Source: Russula earlei
Taxonomy: Eukaryota; Basidiomycota; Agaricomycetes; Russulales; Russulaceae
NCBI GenBank assembly: GCA_025769875.1
Contig: JAGFNK010000174.1
Location: forward strand, 34,046-98,045
DNA length: 64,000 nt
Direction: 5' to 3'
Shown here: positions 1-10,956 of the stretch, one piece after another
Numbering within the stretch: the first letter of the stretch is position 1
How the letters are laid out: the number at the start of each line of letters is the position of its first letter
Position numbers and translations under genes: made by a program
The notes under the pieces: generated by a model
What the model was told of the DNA's origin: nothing
Database searches by the model: none
What the model saw: the letters and a program-made list of their open reading frames with translations, nothing else

Positions 1-231
1 TTGTTTACGGCACTCTCCATCCCTGGGATACTCCTTTAAGGACCGTCCCCTTGTGACCACTCTGGCCTCTTCCCTGCGTAATTGTTCTACTCTCACAGTA
101 ACAATACCTCTTTGGTATTTGTTACTACTCTGGGTCCTACTCCTTGCCCACGCCGTCTTGGACGTCTACCGACTCGTCTTCGAGCTTATCCCTCGCTCTT
201 GAACTGGATAGTTCAACAGTGAGTCTTGACA
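1..231 (+). repeat. LTR-A, 3' part, cut by window start
   Basis: This is the last 231 bases of an LTR of family A. It matches the 3' ends of complete copies at 16708-17670 and 49629-50578 and ends in the shared terminus TCTTGACA. The 5' part and the other target-site copy lie outside the window. The plus orientation is set by the TATA box seen in complete copies. Confidence 0.85.
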
Positions 232-324
232 GAATCATGCCTCATGTTCAGCCATACATAGTGGGTTTTTAGATTGACTTCATTTTGCCAACCAATCATC
301 GCTCAATTGCGTGACCAGAGGAGG

Positions 325-1166
325 TGTATGGAATCAAGAACTGCGTCTCGGACAACTCGAAGCTTGAATCTCATGAGTGACCTTGAATGTGCCTCATCAT
401 GCTCCATCCATACTGCACCCTCCTCACTTTATGTGGGAGAGAAGTGGCACACACAGTCATCTCTGAAGCTGGAGAGGTCGGGATCGGTATTGACAACAGC
501 CCATGATACTGGGGCACTGGCAAGGGAAGACTTGAGCTCGGGGAAGGGCCCCTACAAACAGCATGGCACATCATCATCTCCTACTCCTCCCTCCCCCCCA
601 CTCTCCAAACCGCAAAAGAAAACTGGCCGAACATGGCGTGTTTAAACTTTGACAGGTTCATCATCGATGACATGTACCACTCTGAGCTCTGCCTCCTCTA
701 CCCACCACACATGATCGCCATCACCGCGATCTACCTCACACTCGTGCTGAATGACAAGATGCACAACGCGATCCAAGCGCAATCTGTGGCGCACACGCCC
801 CCTCCCCACCGCTCCTCGCACACAAACATTGGCAGCATGCACCAAACCCCGCACTCGTGCTGCAGCAGGACTTTGTTGGCTTCGTAGTCAGCCGGCACAT
901 GTTGCTTCCCACTGTTGCGATGATTGCAGGAGATCCTCTCACTCTACACACTGTGGGAGCGCTACTCCGATGCTGCCCCCGAGTCTGGGCTCGGCGTTAG
1001 TGCCACGAGTGGGGTCAGTGCCAGGGACAATGTTGTCACCCTGGCCTTCTTGACACAGCTGTTGCTGCGCATGCGCGAGGCACACCTTGCGGATCTTGCA
1101 CACCCTGTGAGCGGTCAGCCCATGGCTACGAACATGAGACTGGGGAGGACACAGGCCATGGGTTGA
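325..1166 (+). pseudogene. Cyclin C (Mediator CDK8-module cyclin, SSN8-like) pseudogene, C-terminal half
   Basis: Cyclin C partners the CDK8 kinase in the Mediator kinase module in the nucleus. The decayed reading frame shows a YGIK...SDNSKL segment (about 333-365), a DLEC segment (about 380-392), HPYCTLLTLCG (about 404-440), YWGTGKGRLELGEG (about 507-550), then FIIDDMYHSELCLLYPPHM (about 656-715). The tail EILSLYTLWERY (about 927-962) is followed by a C-terminus ending in QAMG at 1166. The motif around ELCLLYPP is diagnostic of cyclin C. A probable intron lies at about 573-649, ending in ACAG, so this is not a spliced retrocopy. The frame is broken by shifts near 390 and 900 and by a TGA at about 505-507 where the family has Arg. 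The N-terminal cyclin box is missing because LTR-A abuts at 231. It is the only recognisable host gene here and is almost surely non-functional. Confidence 0.75.
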
Positions 1167-1309
1167 TTGGCACAATCTATCCTGCCTGGGTAGCAATCAT
1201 CAGTCAGGGACATCTGAGTCCTCAGTCATGGGTGATATGTTGTGCAGTCTTCTACCTGCATTGTAATCAAAAGAATACCTCCGTGTCATGTGTTGGGCTG
1301 TAGCAATAA

Positions 1310-1945
1310 TGTAATTTTGTCATGCTTGGGGTCAGCACCCCAAATTCAAACGAGTGAAACCCATAATTTGGCTGCATCTAGATACAGTACACAAGGTTCT
1401 ACTGTCCAAGTTTCAAGGCAATCCATTGAGAAATGGTTGAGATATGGCAGTTCAAAATTTCGCACAGCAGATTCGGCACCCAAAAATCGAAACTTCAAGA
1501 ACTGAATATTAGGCTCCCATATTTTAGTGGCACCTAGATACAGTATATAAGGCTCTACTGTCCAAGTTTCAAGGTGATCTATTGAGAAACATTTGAGATA
1601 TGGCAGTTCGAAATTTCACACTCAGATTGCACACAAAAGTCTGAAACTTCAAGAACTCGGAATTAGACCCCAACTCTTGGGCTGCACCTAGATACAGTAC
1701 ATGAGATCCCACTGTCGAAGTTTCAAGGAAATTGATTGAGAAACAGTTGAGATATGGCAGTTCAAAGTTTTGCACTCATGTCAGCACCCAAAAATTGACA
1801 TGTCAAGAACTGAATATTAGGCTCCCATATTTTATCTGCACCTAGATACAGTGTCTAAGGTTCTACTGTCAAAGTTTCAAGGCAATCTGTTGAGAAACTG
1901 TTGAGATATAGCAGTTTTAATTTTGCACTTGAAATGACATCCAAA
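1310..1945. repeat. Tandem repeat, period about 155 bp, nearly four copies
   Basis: The motif CTAGATACAGT recurs with its GATA at 1381, 1537, 1691 and 1845, giving periods of 156, 154 and 154. Each unit also carries AAGTTTCAAGG, then GAGATAT(G/A)GCAGTT, then CAAGAACT. The copies are diverged by substitutions and small gaps. No coding potential is seen. It resembles a decayed minisatellite array. Confidence 0.85.
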
Positions 1946-2760
1946 AATGGCAAGTGCAAGGTCACATGAAAACGACAGTAAGCCCCAGACCTGTATTACT
2001 CAATGTGGGACCAACAAGGGAGTTAGGTCTCTCCAGCCAGGGTAGGGGGACTACCCCATCCTGCCATGGTCCAGGTGGTAGGTGCTGTTCCCGTCCCCAG
2101 GCATCTGGTTCATTATGCCCATAGGCCTGGATCCCCAAGGTGTCCTAGGTCCTCATCTTGCCTAGTTTGACAGGAGTGGTCTGCCCCTGAGTCCACTAGA
2201 CTAACCACCCCTTGACCTCAGTCCAAGGGTGCCAGGTGGCCTGTCCCATGTCTCCTGACTGGTGTCCCGGTGCAAGTGGGTTGGCTGGTTTTTATTTCCA
2301 GTTCCTGGTCTTACATAACCCTTATCTCTAGCTGACCTCAGCAGACCATTCCTGGCCAGGCCCTGTAAGGACCTTTTTAGGAATGGGGAGGACCAGGTTT
2401 CAAACCAACAGCCCTTGGGAACCACCCCTGGCCATCACCCACCACAGCATCCATACCCCTGCCCCATAGGGGCCTGCACTCATGCTCTTGCATCATCATT
2501 GCCACTTGCCACACTTGTGACTATGCTGCCACTGCCCTCTCTCTCATGTTGCTGCCACTTTCCACCACCACCCTTGTTGCATCCACTGCAAGGTAGATTC
2601 CCACTGGCTTGGGAATCACACGGTGCACTACTTTCATGTGCTCCCTCCCTCCATGCACACTGGGCCAATTCTGACACATGATGACACACAACTGAACTTC
2701 CCATGTGCACAAAAATCGCGTGTTAAGCTGTATGCTTTTTGTGACTTTCTCTCATCCAGC
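1946..2760. other. No gene recognised
   Basis: This stretch is CpG-poor and C/T-rich. Short open frames occur on both strands, but none has a recognisable motif. Bases 1990-2420 are a compact GC-richer block without any other copy that I can see in the window. It may be the remnant of another repeat. Confidence 0.3.
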
Positions 2761-3300
2761 TGTAAGGTGTCTGAGCCCACTGGAAGGAGGATTCTGGCTG
2801 GCCATGGAATCACGTGCGGAAATGCGATGCAACATGACCCGACAGTGACACCACCTCCCTCTAGTTCCAGGCCATCCACCAACCGCACACCACAAGCCAC
2901 CTCACGTGTGACATCAAGACCTCAATCGCATTGCCCAGCCCTTGCCACTGACCACGTGTGCATGCCATGCCTCTGCACACTAGACACATTTGCATCCCAA
3001 GTCTTTCATCAAGGCCTCGACTGCCTCACCCAGCCTCGATTCTCTTTCATGACCTTCTCTCTCTTTCATGCCTTTCATCTCTTGTACCTCCTTTCTTGTA
3101 TATAAACATCCTAACTACTCTGTAGTAGAGACAGTGGAGAATAAGACCCCTCCTTGCAACCCACTCTTCTCTGCCTGCAAAAAAACAAGAAGCATCACCA
3201 GTCGTGCGGACCACTTGCTCTACTCTCTCCCCCTCTCCTCTCTCTTTCCTTGGACCGGTCAGCCTTACAATCTCACTCGTGCGTCCCCGGACTCACTACA
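2761..3300 (+). repeat. LTR-K copy 1 (TGTA...TACA)
   Basis: Homologous blocks occur at 4475-4934 (plus) and 51902-52384 (minus). Shared features are a TGTAAGGT-like start, TGGCTGGCCATGG, a long C-rich U3 and a TATATAAA box at 3099-3106. The ends begin TGTA and finish ACTACA, which is LTR-like. The right edge abuts an L2-type LTR, so the exact border is uncertain. No clear 5-bp duplication was found. Confidence 0.6.
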
Positions 3301-4158
3301 CCGCTGACTGGGAAACTCTCATGACTTTCACTCACCTCCACCTCCCACGTGTCATCTCTCCCTCCACTCCTTCATCCAACTGCCGCCACTCTTTTCCTTT
3401 CATATTCTCCTTCCTCTTGCACCAATTCCTTGACATCACCACCACATTTCCCACTCTGTGCCTGGGAACAGCGACAGTGGCTCAACCCAATCAACTCCGA
3501 CATCACCTGTTTGCCTGCACCTTGTGCTCCCCCATCCACATCCATCCCTTGTGCCACTAGTCACTTTGTCTGCTTCATGCTCCCCACCTTGTCATATCAC
3601 TCTCGCCCGTCATCAATTCCTGTTCATCCCACTCTCACCTCTCCATCATCATTCATGAATTGTCATCCTCGCACCCGTCACACAACTATGCACAGACCCT
3701 GTTGATGCATTTGCCATTGTCATCATTGCTCAATCCAAGGGCTCGTTGCCCACAGCACCTTGCCCATTTGTCCTTGCCACACCACCTTGCGCTCGCGGAC
3801 TTGCAGTCAAAGGAATAGGATTCTCATGTAGTTGTCTCCTCATTCATGTCTTTGATTACCTGACTCTCTCTTACTTTTTGCTACAGTATTTAAGGCTACT
3901 AGCTACAGTCTCGAATAAGAGTTGAGTTTTGCAGTTTCTTGTGATCTATCGCACCCATGTTTGCCCTCTCCTCATCTGCCTGCATGAACAATTCTCTCGA
4001 GAACACACACAAACATACACACACTCTCTCTTATGCGTGCTCCTCCGGAGCATCAAGCGTCGGTCCGGGGCACGACCTTGCTCTCAGCTCATCCCTAGTC
4101 TGTACCCTCCCTCGGATCAAGTCCCATGGACTACGCATGCCCATTCTGGCACACTACA
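3301..4158 (+). repeat. LTR-L2 copy 1
   Basis: This matches, in reverse orientation, the block at 5773-6654 inside the hAT-like element. Shared landmarks include CATTGTCATCA, a CGGACTTG(C/G)AGTCA segment and a promoter-like region CTACAGTATTTAAGGCT at about 3881-3897. The 3' end, with GGATCAAGTCC and CACACTACA, also matches the end of LTR-L at 39110-39465. Open frames inside are Pro/Ser-rich noise from C/T-rich sequence. Confidence 0.6.
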
Positions 4159-4474
4159 CGGCCAATCCCTAACTTGAAACCCTGATGGCACGCAACGCGT
4201 CTTTTCCTGTGTGCGCAATTTTCATGCATTGAGCCATGTGCATTTTTTTTTCCCCCTCTTTCTTTCATTTTCATGGCTTTCTGATTCATTCCGCTTTGCT
4301 GGCTGCATTTTTGTGTGTTCTTGTTTGTACCGTGCCTGTGCGCCACAGCCCATCACTGCCATGCCTCCTCCTTCACCTTGTCTCACCTTGTCTCCACCTC
4401 TGCCTCAAACACACACAGAACCTCTAGGTATAGGAAGAGGTTCACATTATGACAGGTTATGACCAGTCATCTGG
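4159..4474 (+). other. Possible start of an L2 internal region; no gene recognised
   Basis: The stretch follows the L2 LTR in the position expected for a primer-binding site and gag leader. It holds no recognisable domain and runs into LTR-K copy 2. Confidence 0.25.
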
Positions 4475-4934
4475 TGTCAGGTGAATCATGGCTGGTCATG
4501 GAAAGACATGCAGAACTGCGATGGATGATGCTCCATCCCTTTTATCCTTTGCCACCAACCGCATGCCCACACTACCACCTTGCACCTGACGTCAAGACCT
4601 CGACCACATCACCCACCCCTCCCCACTGACCACATGTGCACGTCATGCCCCAGCTCACATGACGCGTTTGTGTCTCAAGTCTTTCACCATCCTCGACTAC
4701 CTCGCCTGGTCCCAATCCTCTGATTCCCTTTCACCATTCCATTTCCTTTCATTAATAAGATAATCTTTCCTTTGACATCTGCCTCTGCTCAAATGAAGAA
4801 CTTTGAACAACCATGCATGTGATACCAGCTCCTCTCTCCCCTTCTTGCTCCCACCTCTGGTTCCTCAGTCAATGTCCACTTACTGGTCCAACAGCCCCAC
4901 TCTTTCACACTCATGCATCCCTGGACACACCACA
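4475..4934 (+). repeat. LTR-K copy 2, CpG-depleted
   Basis: It aligns with LTR-K copy 1 from a TGTCAGGTG start to an ACACCACA end. Where copy 1 has CGTGCGTCCCCGGAC, this copy has CATGCATCCCTGGAC, so the differences fall at CpG. It is probably a solo LTR. Flanking duplication is not clear. Confidence 0.55.
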
Positions 4935-5320
4935 CTGGTGGTTTAGAGCTTGCCTGAAGCTGTGACCATAATTTTCAAACCCACAAAATCTTGACAGAAA
5001 TCCCAGGCACACCAGGCACCAGGCACACCAGTCATGACCAGTCATAACCAGTTTTTATCTTGCTTGAAAGTTGATGTGACTGTGACTGGCAATTCTACAA
5101 ACCAGTTTGACCTTGACTGAAAGTTCAGTCACAATCAGTCAGGTCAGGTTCAGTCAAGCAGTTTTTTGCAGTCAATGTGACCTGACCTGAAAGCACTAGC
5201 AATGACACTGAGTCATCTTCATCTGTGGGTGGCATTTGATGATGGACCTGTATGTAGATTGAGCATGGTTCCACAGAATTGAGACATGACTAGTATGACC
5301 TTGGCCTCGGAGCATGAGAC
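4935..5320. other. Short-motif-rich DNA, no gene
   Basis: The section 4980-5190 repeats short words such as CCAGTCATGACCAGTCATAACCAG, GGTCAGGTTCAGTCA and GACCTGACCTGAAAG. Clustered subterminal words of this kind are common at the ends of hAT-like DNA transposons, but no paired terminus was found. Bases 5316-5320 (GAGAC) are the left target copy of the following LTR-B. Confidence 0.3.
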
Positions 5321-5575
5321 TGTCAAGACACATACTGCTGATCACTAAGGACTCAGGAGCAGGTGGGCAAGGGTTGGAACAGATGATAGGCAGCATATAA
5401 TGCATTGAACAAGAGGACAAGCCAAACAATGAGGAGATACCAGATGGGGACTGGTACATGTTGCAAGAGGCAGAGGCAAAGGTTGGAGGCCAGTGCAGCA
5501 AAGGGGCTTTAGACAAGGCAGTTGTTGAAGAGTACCTTGAAGATGAGAGGAGTCTTTAAACAGAGCAGTCATGAG

Positions 5576-7098
5576 TAGTGCTGTTCCAGCCTGGCTTGGC
5601 CTGAAAGCCCCAGCTTTGGCTCAGCTCAAGACGGCTCTGGCTTTCTCAAATCCCAGGCTGAGCCAAAGCCGTCAAACCCAGCTTGGCTCGGCTTGGCTCA
5701 GCTTAGGCTGCGGCTTTTCTATGGAAAATATTTCTTTTTCATACAGGTCACCAATGGATGCTACGATGCTACTGTAGCATGCCTGTTTGGGGCACGCAGA
5801 ATTCAGGAGGTTTGATCTGAGGGCAGGTATAGACAGGGAGGAACCGAGAGCAAGTGGAGATCATGCCCCAGATCCGACACTTGATGTCCTAGAGGCACGG
5901 GTAAAGGAGTGCATGAGTGCATGTGTGTTCTTGAAGGAGAAGAGAATGATCTTGAGGCGGTTGAGGTTCCCTCTGGCACATGAGAGAGTTAAAAGGGACA
6001 TCAAAGCTCTTATTTGAGATTGTAGCTACCAGCCTTAAGTACTGTAGCACAAGGAGAACCGGGTAATCAAAGGGGGCAGAGGGACATGGAACGTGAGATG
6101 AAACAAAATGAGACAGGAGCAAGTGAGTATGATGTTGCGACAGACCGCAAACTAGAACCAATGTGTAAGACAATCTACACTAACCAGAATGAGGCAAGTG
6201 TTAGCAAAATTGGAGAGTAAGTAAACAAAGGTGGATGGGAATTCTTAGCAGTACAGTATATCAGCCAAGAGCGTACCAAAAACCTATTCCTCTGACTCCA
6301 AGTCCGTGAGTGCAGGGTGGGATGACAATGATGACCAGGGGAGGCGCTGTGGGTAGCGAACCCTTGCATAGAGCGGTGATGACAATGCAAGTGCATCATG
6401 TCCATGCATGGACGTGTGGGTGGCATGAGGATGATGCTTGAGAGATGAGTATGCTGGAGCCAAGGCGAGTGACATCGATGGCAATTGACTTGAGCTGTTG
6501 TCACCATCTGCTGACATGGGAGTGGGCAACACAAAGGATGACATTGTGAGTGTGAACATGAGAAGAAGGGAAAGGGACGAAGGACAATGGAGAGAGGGAG
6601 GATGCATGGCACGCAAGGGGGCATCATGTGAGTTTCCCGGCCAACGGACTCACATACCTTACAAGAACAGACCATACTTTACCATCTTTAAATCCTCTGG
6701 GTACAGCATCCAACAAAGAGCTAGAGAGCACTGATATCCTTGACAAGCTGTTTGACTGTTTTGGGAGTGGACATTGTGGATGCAGAAGGGGGAGGAGTGC
6801 AAGTTGACAATGCAAAATGAGCATTGGGCACATTGAAATATAGACCACCAAGGCTTACATTGTACATGCACTTGAGCAAAAAGGAAGGTTGAGAGGGAGG
6901 CACAGATACAAGTTCAATGATAATGCGTGATTACCCCAAATGATCCAAGCCGGGGCCTGGATGGCCTAGCTCCAGCTTTTCAAATCATAGGCCAGGCCAA
7001 AGCCCTTAAAAGCCGTCACTTTGGCCTGGCTTGGCCTGGCCTATTTCGGCTCAGCTTGACCTGGCTTGCGGCCTGAGGCTGGGCCAAGCACAGCACTA
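5576..7098. mobile_element. hAT-like non-autonomous element, 8-bp TSD
   Basis: The element starts TAGTGCTGT and ends ACAGCACTA, a perfect 9-bp terminal inverted repeat. It is flanked by the 8-bp duplication GTCATGAG at 5568-5575 and 7099-7106. An 8-bp duplication is the mark of hAT-superfamily transposition. Both ends hold clusters of GGCTTGGCCTGG-like words. No transposase was found. It contains an L2-type LTR at 5773-6654, so much of its 1.5 kb is captured or later inserted DNA. Confidence 0.85.
5773..6654 (-). repeat. LTR-L2 copy 2 inside the hAT-like element
   Basis: The block aligns on the reverse strand with 3301-4158. It starts TGTAGCATGCC and ends GGACTCACA, like LTR-L at 39110-39465. 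A promoter-like TACTTAAGGCT occurs on the minus strand at about 6035. Flanks GCTAC and TACCT do not match, so either the borders are slightly off or the target copies have decayed. Confidence 0.55.
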
Positions 7099-7688
7099 GT
7101 CATGAGGGAGTACCCTGGAAGATAAGAGTATCACAAATGGACAGTCTGAGGACTGCCATGCTACATTGGGGCTTATATACTAGTTACAAGTCTGATTAAA
7201 AACTACAGAAAATAACTCAGACTCTTTGGACTGCTGCAATCAGATTCTGAGGGCATAATCTTGTTGTGTCAGACCTATGGGTGACTCAGGATGATTAGGG
7301 AGACTGGAGCAATGACATCATAATGACATCACTTGTGGAGTGCTTAGTGAGCATATGAGGTCATAGTGGAGTTGCTTAGTCAGCCATGATGTCATTGGCA
7401 CTTTAGGACATCATGTGGATCATTCTAGGAGGTCTGGGAATCCTTCCAGTGTTTTGGGACTTTAGTGGCTGAGTGGTCATGTGGCTAGCACATGGTGGGT
7501 TACCAAAATAGGGAGGAGGGTGTCTGAGCAAGCCACAGGGACTTGGAGGACAAGGATCTCTTGCAATGTGTGCTTGCAGAAGGGAGCAGTCATTGGACAT
7601 AGAGGTGAATAGATGATGTGAAGTGAGAGAAACTACTTTGAGTGAAATAGGACAATACATGGCCAGGACTTTGCCTCGATTTGTAACA

Positions 7689-8350
7689 GAGACTGGAGAA
7701 ATTCAGTTAACTCAGAATTTTAAAGGTACACTGGCCCATACCCCTAGAGGGAAGGATTGGTTGTTCATTCCCCTCTTCTTTGCTGGTCTCAAGAGTTGGT
7801 GCAGCAATACCTAGGATGCATTTGTTAGTTTGGCAACCAGGCGATATCTGTGGATACACAACATCACACAACTCACGTTTGTGTGCTTGTTCTGCTATCA
7901 CCTTCACTACTGCTGTTTCAGCTACTCTGGTAGTATCTCTACTATCAGTTTTTAATTGATCTGCTTTTTCTGCAACCAATGTCTCAGTTGAAATCTTTCA
8001 AGAGGTGAGTGACACTCATACCCTTTTTCTTAATCTTTGCCTGTGGTTGCCCAGGTTCCTCAGTATGAGGTGCTGCTCTTTTTTTGTCAGATCCTGAATT
8101 CTATACTGCACACTGTCAACAGTGGCTGCTGTCAGAAGTCTCTTACTTACCAGCATCAGTCAATGCCTTGGTTTTTGCACTGCATGGAACTTCAACTCAG
8201 TGAAACCAGCAATCATCATTTTTGAGCTGTGCAAGTGAACAATTACCATGTGCAGCCTCTATCAGCATCTGGTCTGCAAGGTCTTGCAATGCCTTTCTCC
8301 AAGCCTTAGTAAGTGCAGCCTTTCTTGCATGTTTGCTCTGCTCTGACATC
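7689..8350 (-). pseudogene. Unrecognised coding remnant
   Basis: On the minus strand a frame begins with ATG at 8349, with residues MSEQSKHARKAALTKAWRKA, and continues through Q, A and L-rich helical sequence to a stop about 65 codons on. A second open frame, 7979-7707, is Lys/Glu/Ala-rich. The two may be parts of one decayed gag-like or host gene. The LTR-B at 5321-7688 inserted into it and the palindromic element at 8351 cuts its start. I do not recognise the family. Confidence 0.35.
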
Positions 8351-9499
8351 TGTCATGAACCATTTCCTGGAGAGGGCCCTAGAAGGAACCTTCCTTATTA
8401 GAGGAAACCCAGCCTCTGTGGTGCCATCCTGTTCACATGACCAAAAGGGGTGAGTAGAGGTGTCCACAATATCATGCATGCATTGTCATGTGATTGATTC
8501 TAGGCACAATTGATATACAGCAAGCCCTACTTAGTGGCAACCCTTCTAGCAATAAAAGACAATATTAAAGGCTCCTTAAAGACCCTTTAGGATGAACTCA
8601 AGGGCCCTACATTGGATGCTAATGAAGATACTATAGTGTTAGGATTCAACTTGTGGTCATGTTTGCTTGCTTACCTATCATTGCTTACTCATTTCTGCTT
8701 ACTGTCTGCTTACTGATTTGCTGACTGATACTTTGTGATTGCTGACTGATATGATGACTGGTGCTTAGTGATTGCTTACTGGACTGATGACAGATACTAG
8801 GAAAGAATGACTCATGTGTGAGTCATTACTGATACTTTCAATTGTGGTCTTTATTTGTTAGGATTCTTGTGTTTTGCGCTCTCATTGGCTTACCTATGCT
8901 TTGGTGACTCATCTCTGTTTACTCATATGTGCTTATTCATCTGGCTTAGTGATTGCTTACTGATCCACTTACTCATTGATCAGTAATGGCTTACTCACTA
9001 CTTACTGGTTGATGACAGATACTAGGAAAGAGTGACTCACATGTGAGTCATTTCTGGTACTTTTGAATTGTGCTCTATGTATTTGGATACTACTGTTCTC
9101 AGCTATGTGCACCCCAAGTTTCATACGAATTGGATCAGTAGTTGTTGAGATATTGTATAAATAGTCTGTGGTACTAAGAAGTCGAGCCTTATGCTCAACT
9201 TACTCTTTTGCAAGAAACAATCATCTTGTCAGGCCCCATACAGCAACCGAGATTTCTTGAAACTTGAACTTGGAACTTGAATTTCAGGATTAGCCAGGTG
9301 TGACAGGTGTGACAGGTGTGATGACAGTGACATGTCATATGATTAACTAATATCAGTTGTCTTCGTCTGTTAACTGTAATTCACATATTTGTCGTTGTAA
9401 TGACTGATGCACCCAAAAACTTTTTATGCCACTCCGAGTCATGGCCAATTTTTTACCCCCTGATTTCAAATTGTCACTGTCCGTCCCCTGGTCAATGCT

Positions 9500-10847
9500 A
9501 TGGCTGATTACCTTGATCAGGAGAGGCTGTATCTGCAGCAGGTACAACAGCAATGCCAACAACTTCTAATGATATTATATTTTACAGGTTATGCCCTTTA
9601 TGGCTTCCAGGCCATACTGTCAATACTCAAACCCCATTCTCCTCCTATTCCATATCACACCTCCACCCTCACTGGTCTTGCCTGGGTCCATGAACTACTC
9701 ACCGGCCACCCAGAATGCATCCAGAATGAACTTGGGGTCCATAAACATGTGTTTCACAAGCTCCAGCAGACTCTCCACAACTTTGGTGTTGCGTCATCTC
9801 GGCATGTCCGAATTGAAGAACAGGTTGCCATATTTCTCTATGCTGCTTCCACCGGGCTGTCAACAACAAATATTGGAGAGTGTTTTCAGCGGTCATCAAG
9901 CACGGTCTCAAAGTATGTATCCCATGGTTTCCTTCTATATATCTTCTGATGGATATCCAGATATTTTAAAAAGATACTTGGAGTTCTCGCAACCCCCCCT
10001 TTCTACACCACCTTTGTACAGCTTCCTGATGCCGATTCCCCTCCTCACTCCTTTATCCAAGTGAATCCCAAGTTTTTTCCCTTTTTCAAGGATGCCCTGG
10101 GTGCTATCGATGGCACCCACATTGGTTGTTACTCCACTGCTGCAGAGCGCGATGCAACAAGAGACTGCAACGGTGTTCTCTCACAGAACTGCCTTGCTGC
10201 TTGTTATTTGACCTCCGCTTCACATATCTTTTGACTGGTTGGGAGGGCTCCACCACCAACTCAACTCTTTTCCACGATACCCATCATTCTGATTTCCCCA
10301 TCCCAAGAGGGAAATACTATCTCGCTGATGCAGGCTTTGCCTCATCAAACACACTGCTTGTTCCTTATCGAGGTGTATGATATCATCTATCTGAGTGGGG
10401 TCATGCTTGCATACGGTGTGTTCTCTCTTTCTTTCCCATCTTCTCACTAACTTTTACGCTTGTCCTAGGCCATGCACACCCCAGGAATTATTCAATCTGC
10501 GCCATGCTCAAGCTTGCAATGTCATAGAGCGTATGTTTGGGATTCTCAAGCGGCGTTTCAAAATCCTTCGGTACCCCCCTGAGTATAACATGGACATTCA
10601 AGCGCGCATCCCATCGGCACTTGCAGCCCTTCACAATTTTATTTGCCATTATGATCACAGTGAGATCAATGTATTTGATGACAGGGTAGACCCTCAGATG
10701 GGTCATCATGAAGTGGCTGGTGAACTGGGAAGAGGGGTAGTGATGCACTATGAGAGGGAGCAAGCAAATATCAGGTGAGACAGGATTGCAGGTGAGATGT
10801 GGGAGCAGTATCAGAAAACACTTGAGGATCGCACAGCAGGTATTTAG
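9500..10847 (+). pseudogene. PIF/Harbinger transposase (DDE_Tnp_4/HARBI1 type), decayed
   Basis: This encodes the nuclease that cuts and joins the element ends in the nucleus. The N-terminal helical part (from ATG 9500) ends in SSSTVSK. An intron of 48 nt follows (9913-9960, GTATGT...CCAG). Catalytic motifs are AIDGTH (first Asp, about 10096-10113), YYLADAGF (second Asp, about 10317-10340) and NVIERMFGILKRRF (Glu, about 10519-10560). A second intron is 10416-10468 (GTGTGT...CCTAG, with CTAAC inside). Three lesions are seen: a 1-bp frameshift near 10200, TGA at 10378-10380 where RGVRYH is expected, and a TGA at about 10777. Both TGA sites fit CGA to TGA. The reading frame ends at TAG 10845-10847. 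It is unlikely to be active. Confidence 0.9.
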
Positions 10848-10956
10848 TTCAGAAACATGTCCACATGTTTTCAGAAAATGAAAGAACACTTCATGGCATT
10901 CAACAAATTACAATACATGCATGTGATGGGTGACTACTGTAGAAGTACAACTACAG

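Larger units (their letters stand above)
5321..7688 (-). repeat. Solo LTR-B, interrupted by a hAT-like element
   Basis: The ends TGTCAAGACA and TTTGTAACA match LTR-B copies at 29947, 56590 and 62764. The LTR is flanked by a perfect 5-bp duplication, GAGAC, at 5316-5320 and 7689-7693. Removing the insert at 5576-7098 leaves about 837 bp, the normal family length. The sense strand is minus, shown by a TATATAAG box and by the full 3' end of chromovirus B at 62764-64000. Confidence 0.9.

Noticed and set aside
1310..1945. CRISPR-like array
   Set aside because: The 155-bp units repeat over their whole length with no short repeat and unique spacers, and the organism is a fungus.
3204..3705. Overlapping Ser/Pro/His-rich plus-strand frames as real genes
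   Set aside because: They lie in C/T-rich LTR sequence, overlap in several frames and have no domain; the block is shared with a second L2 LTR copy.
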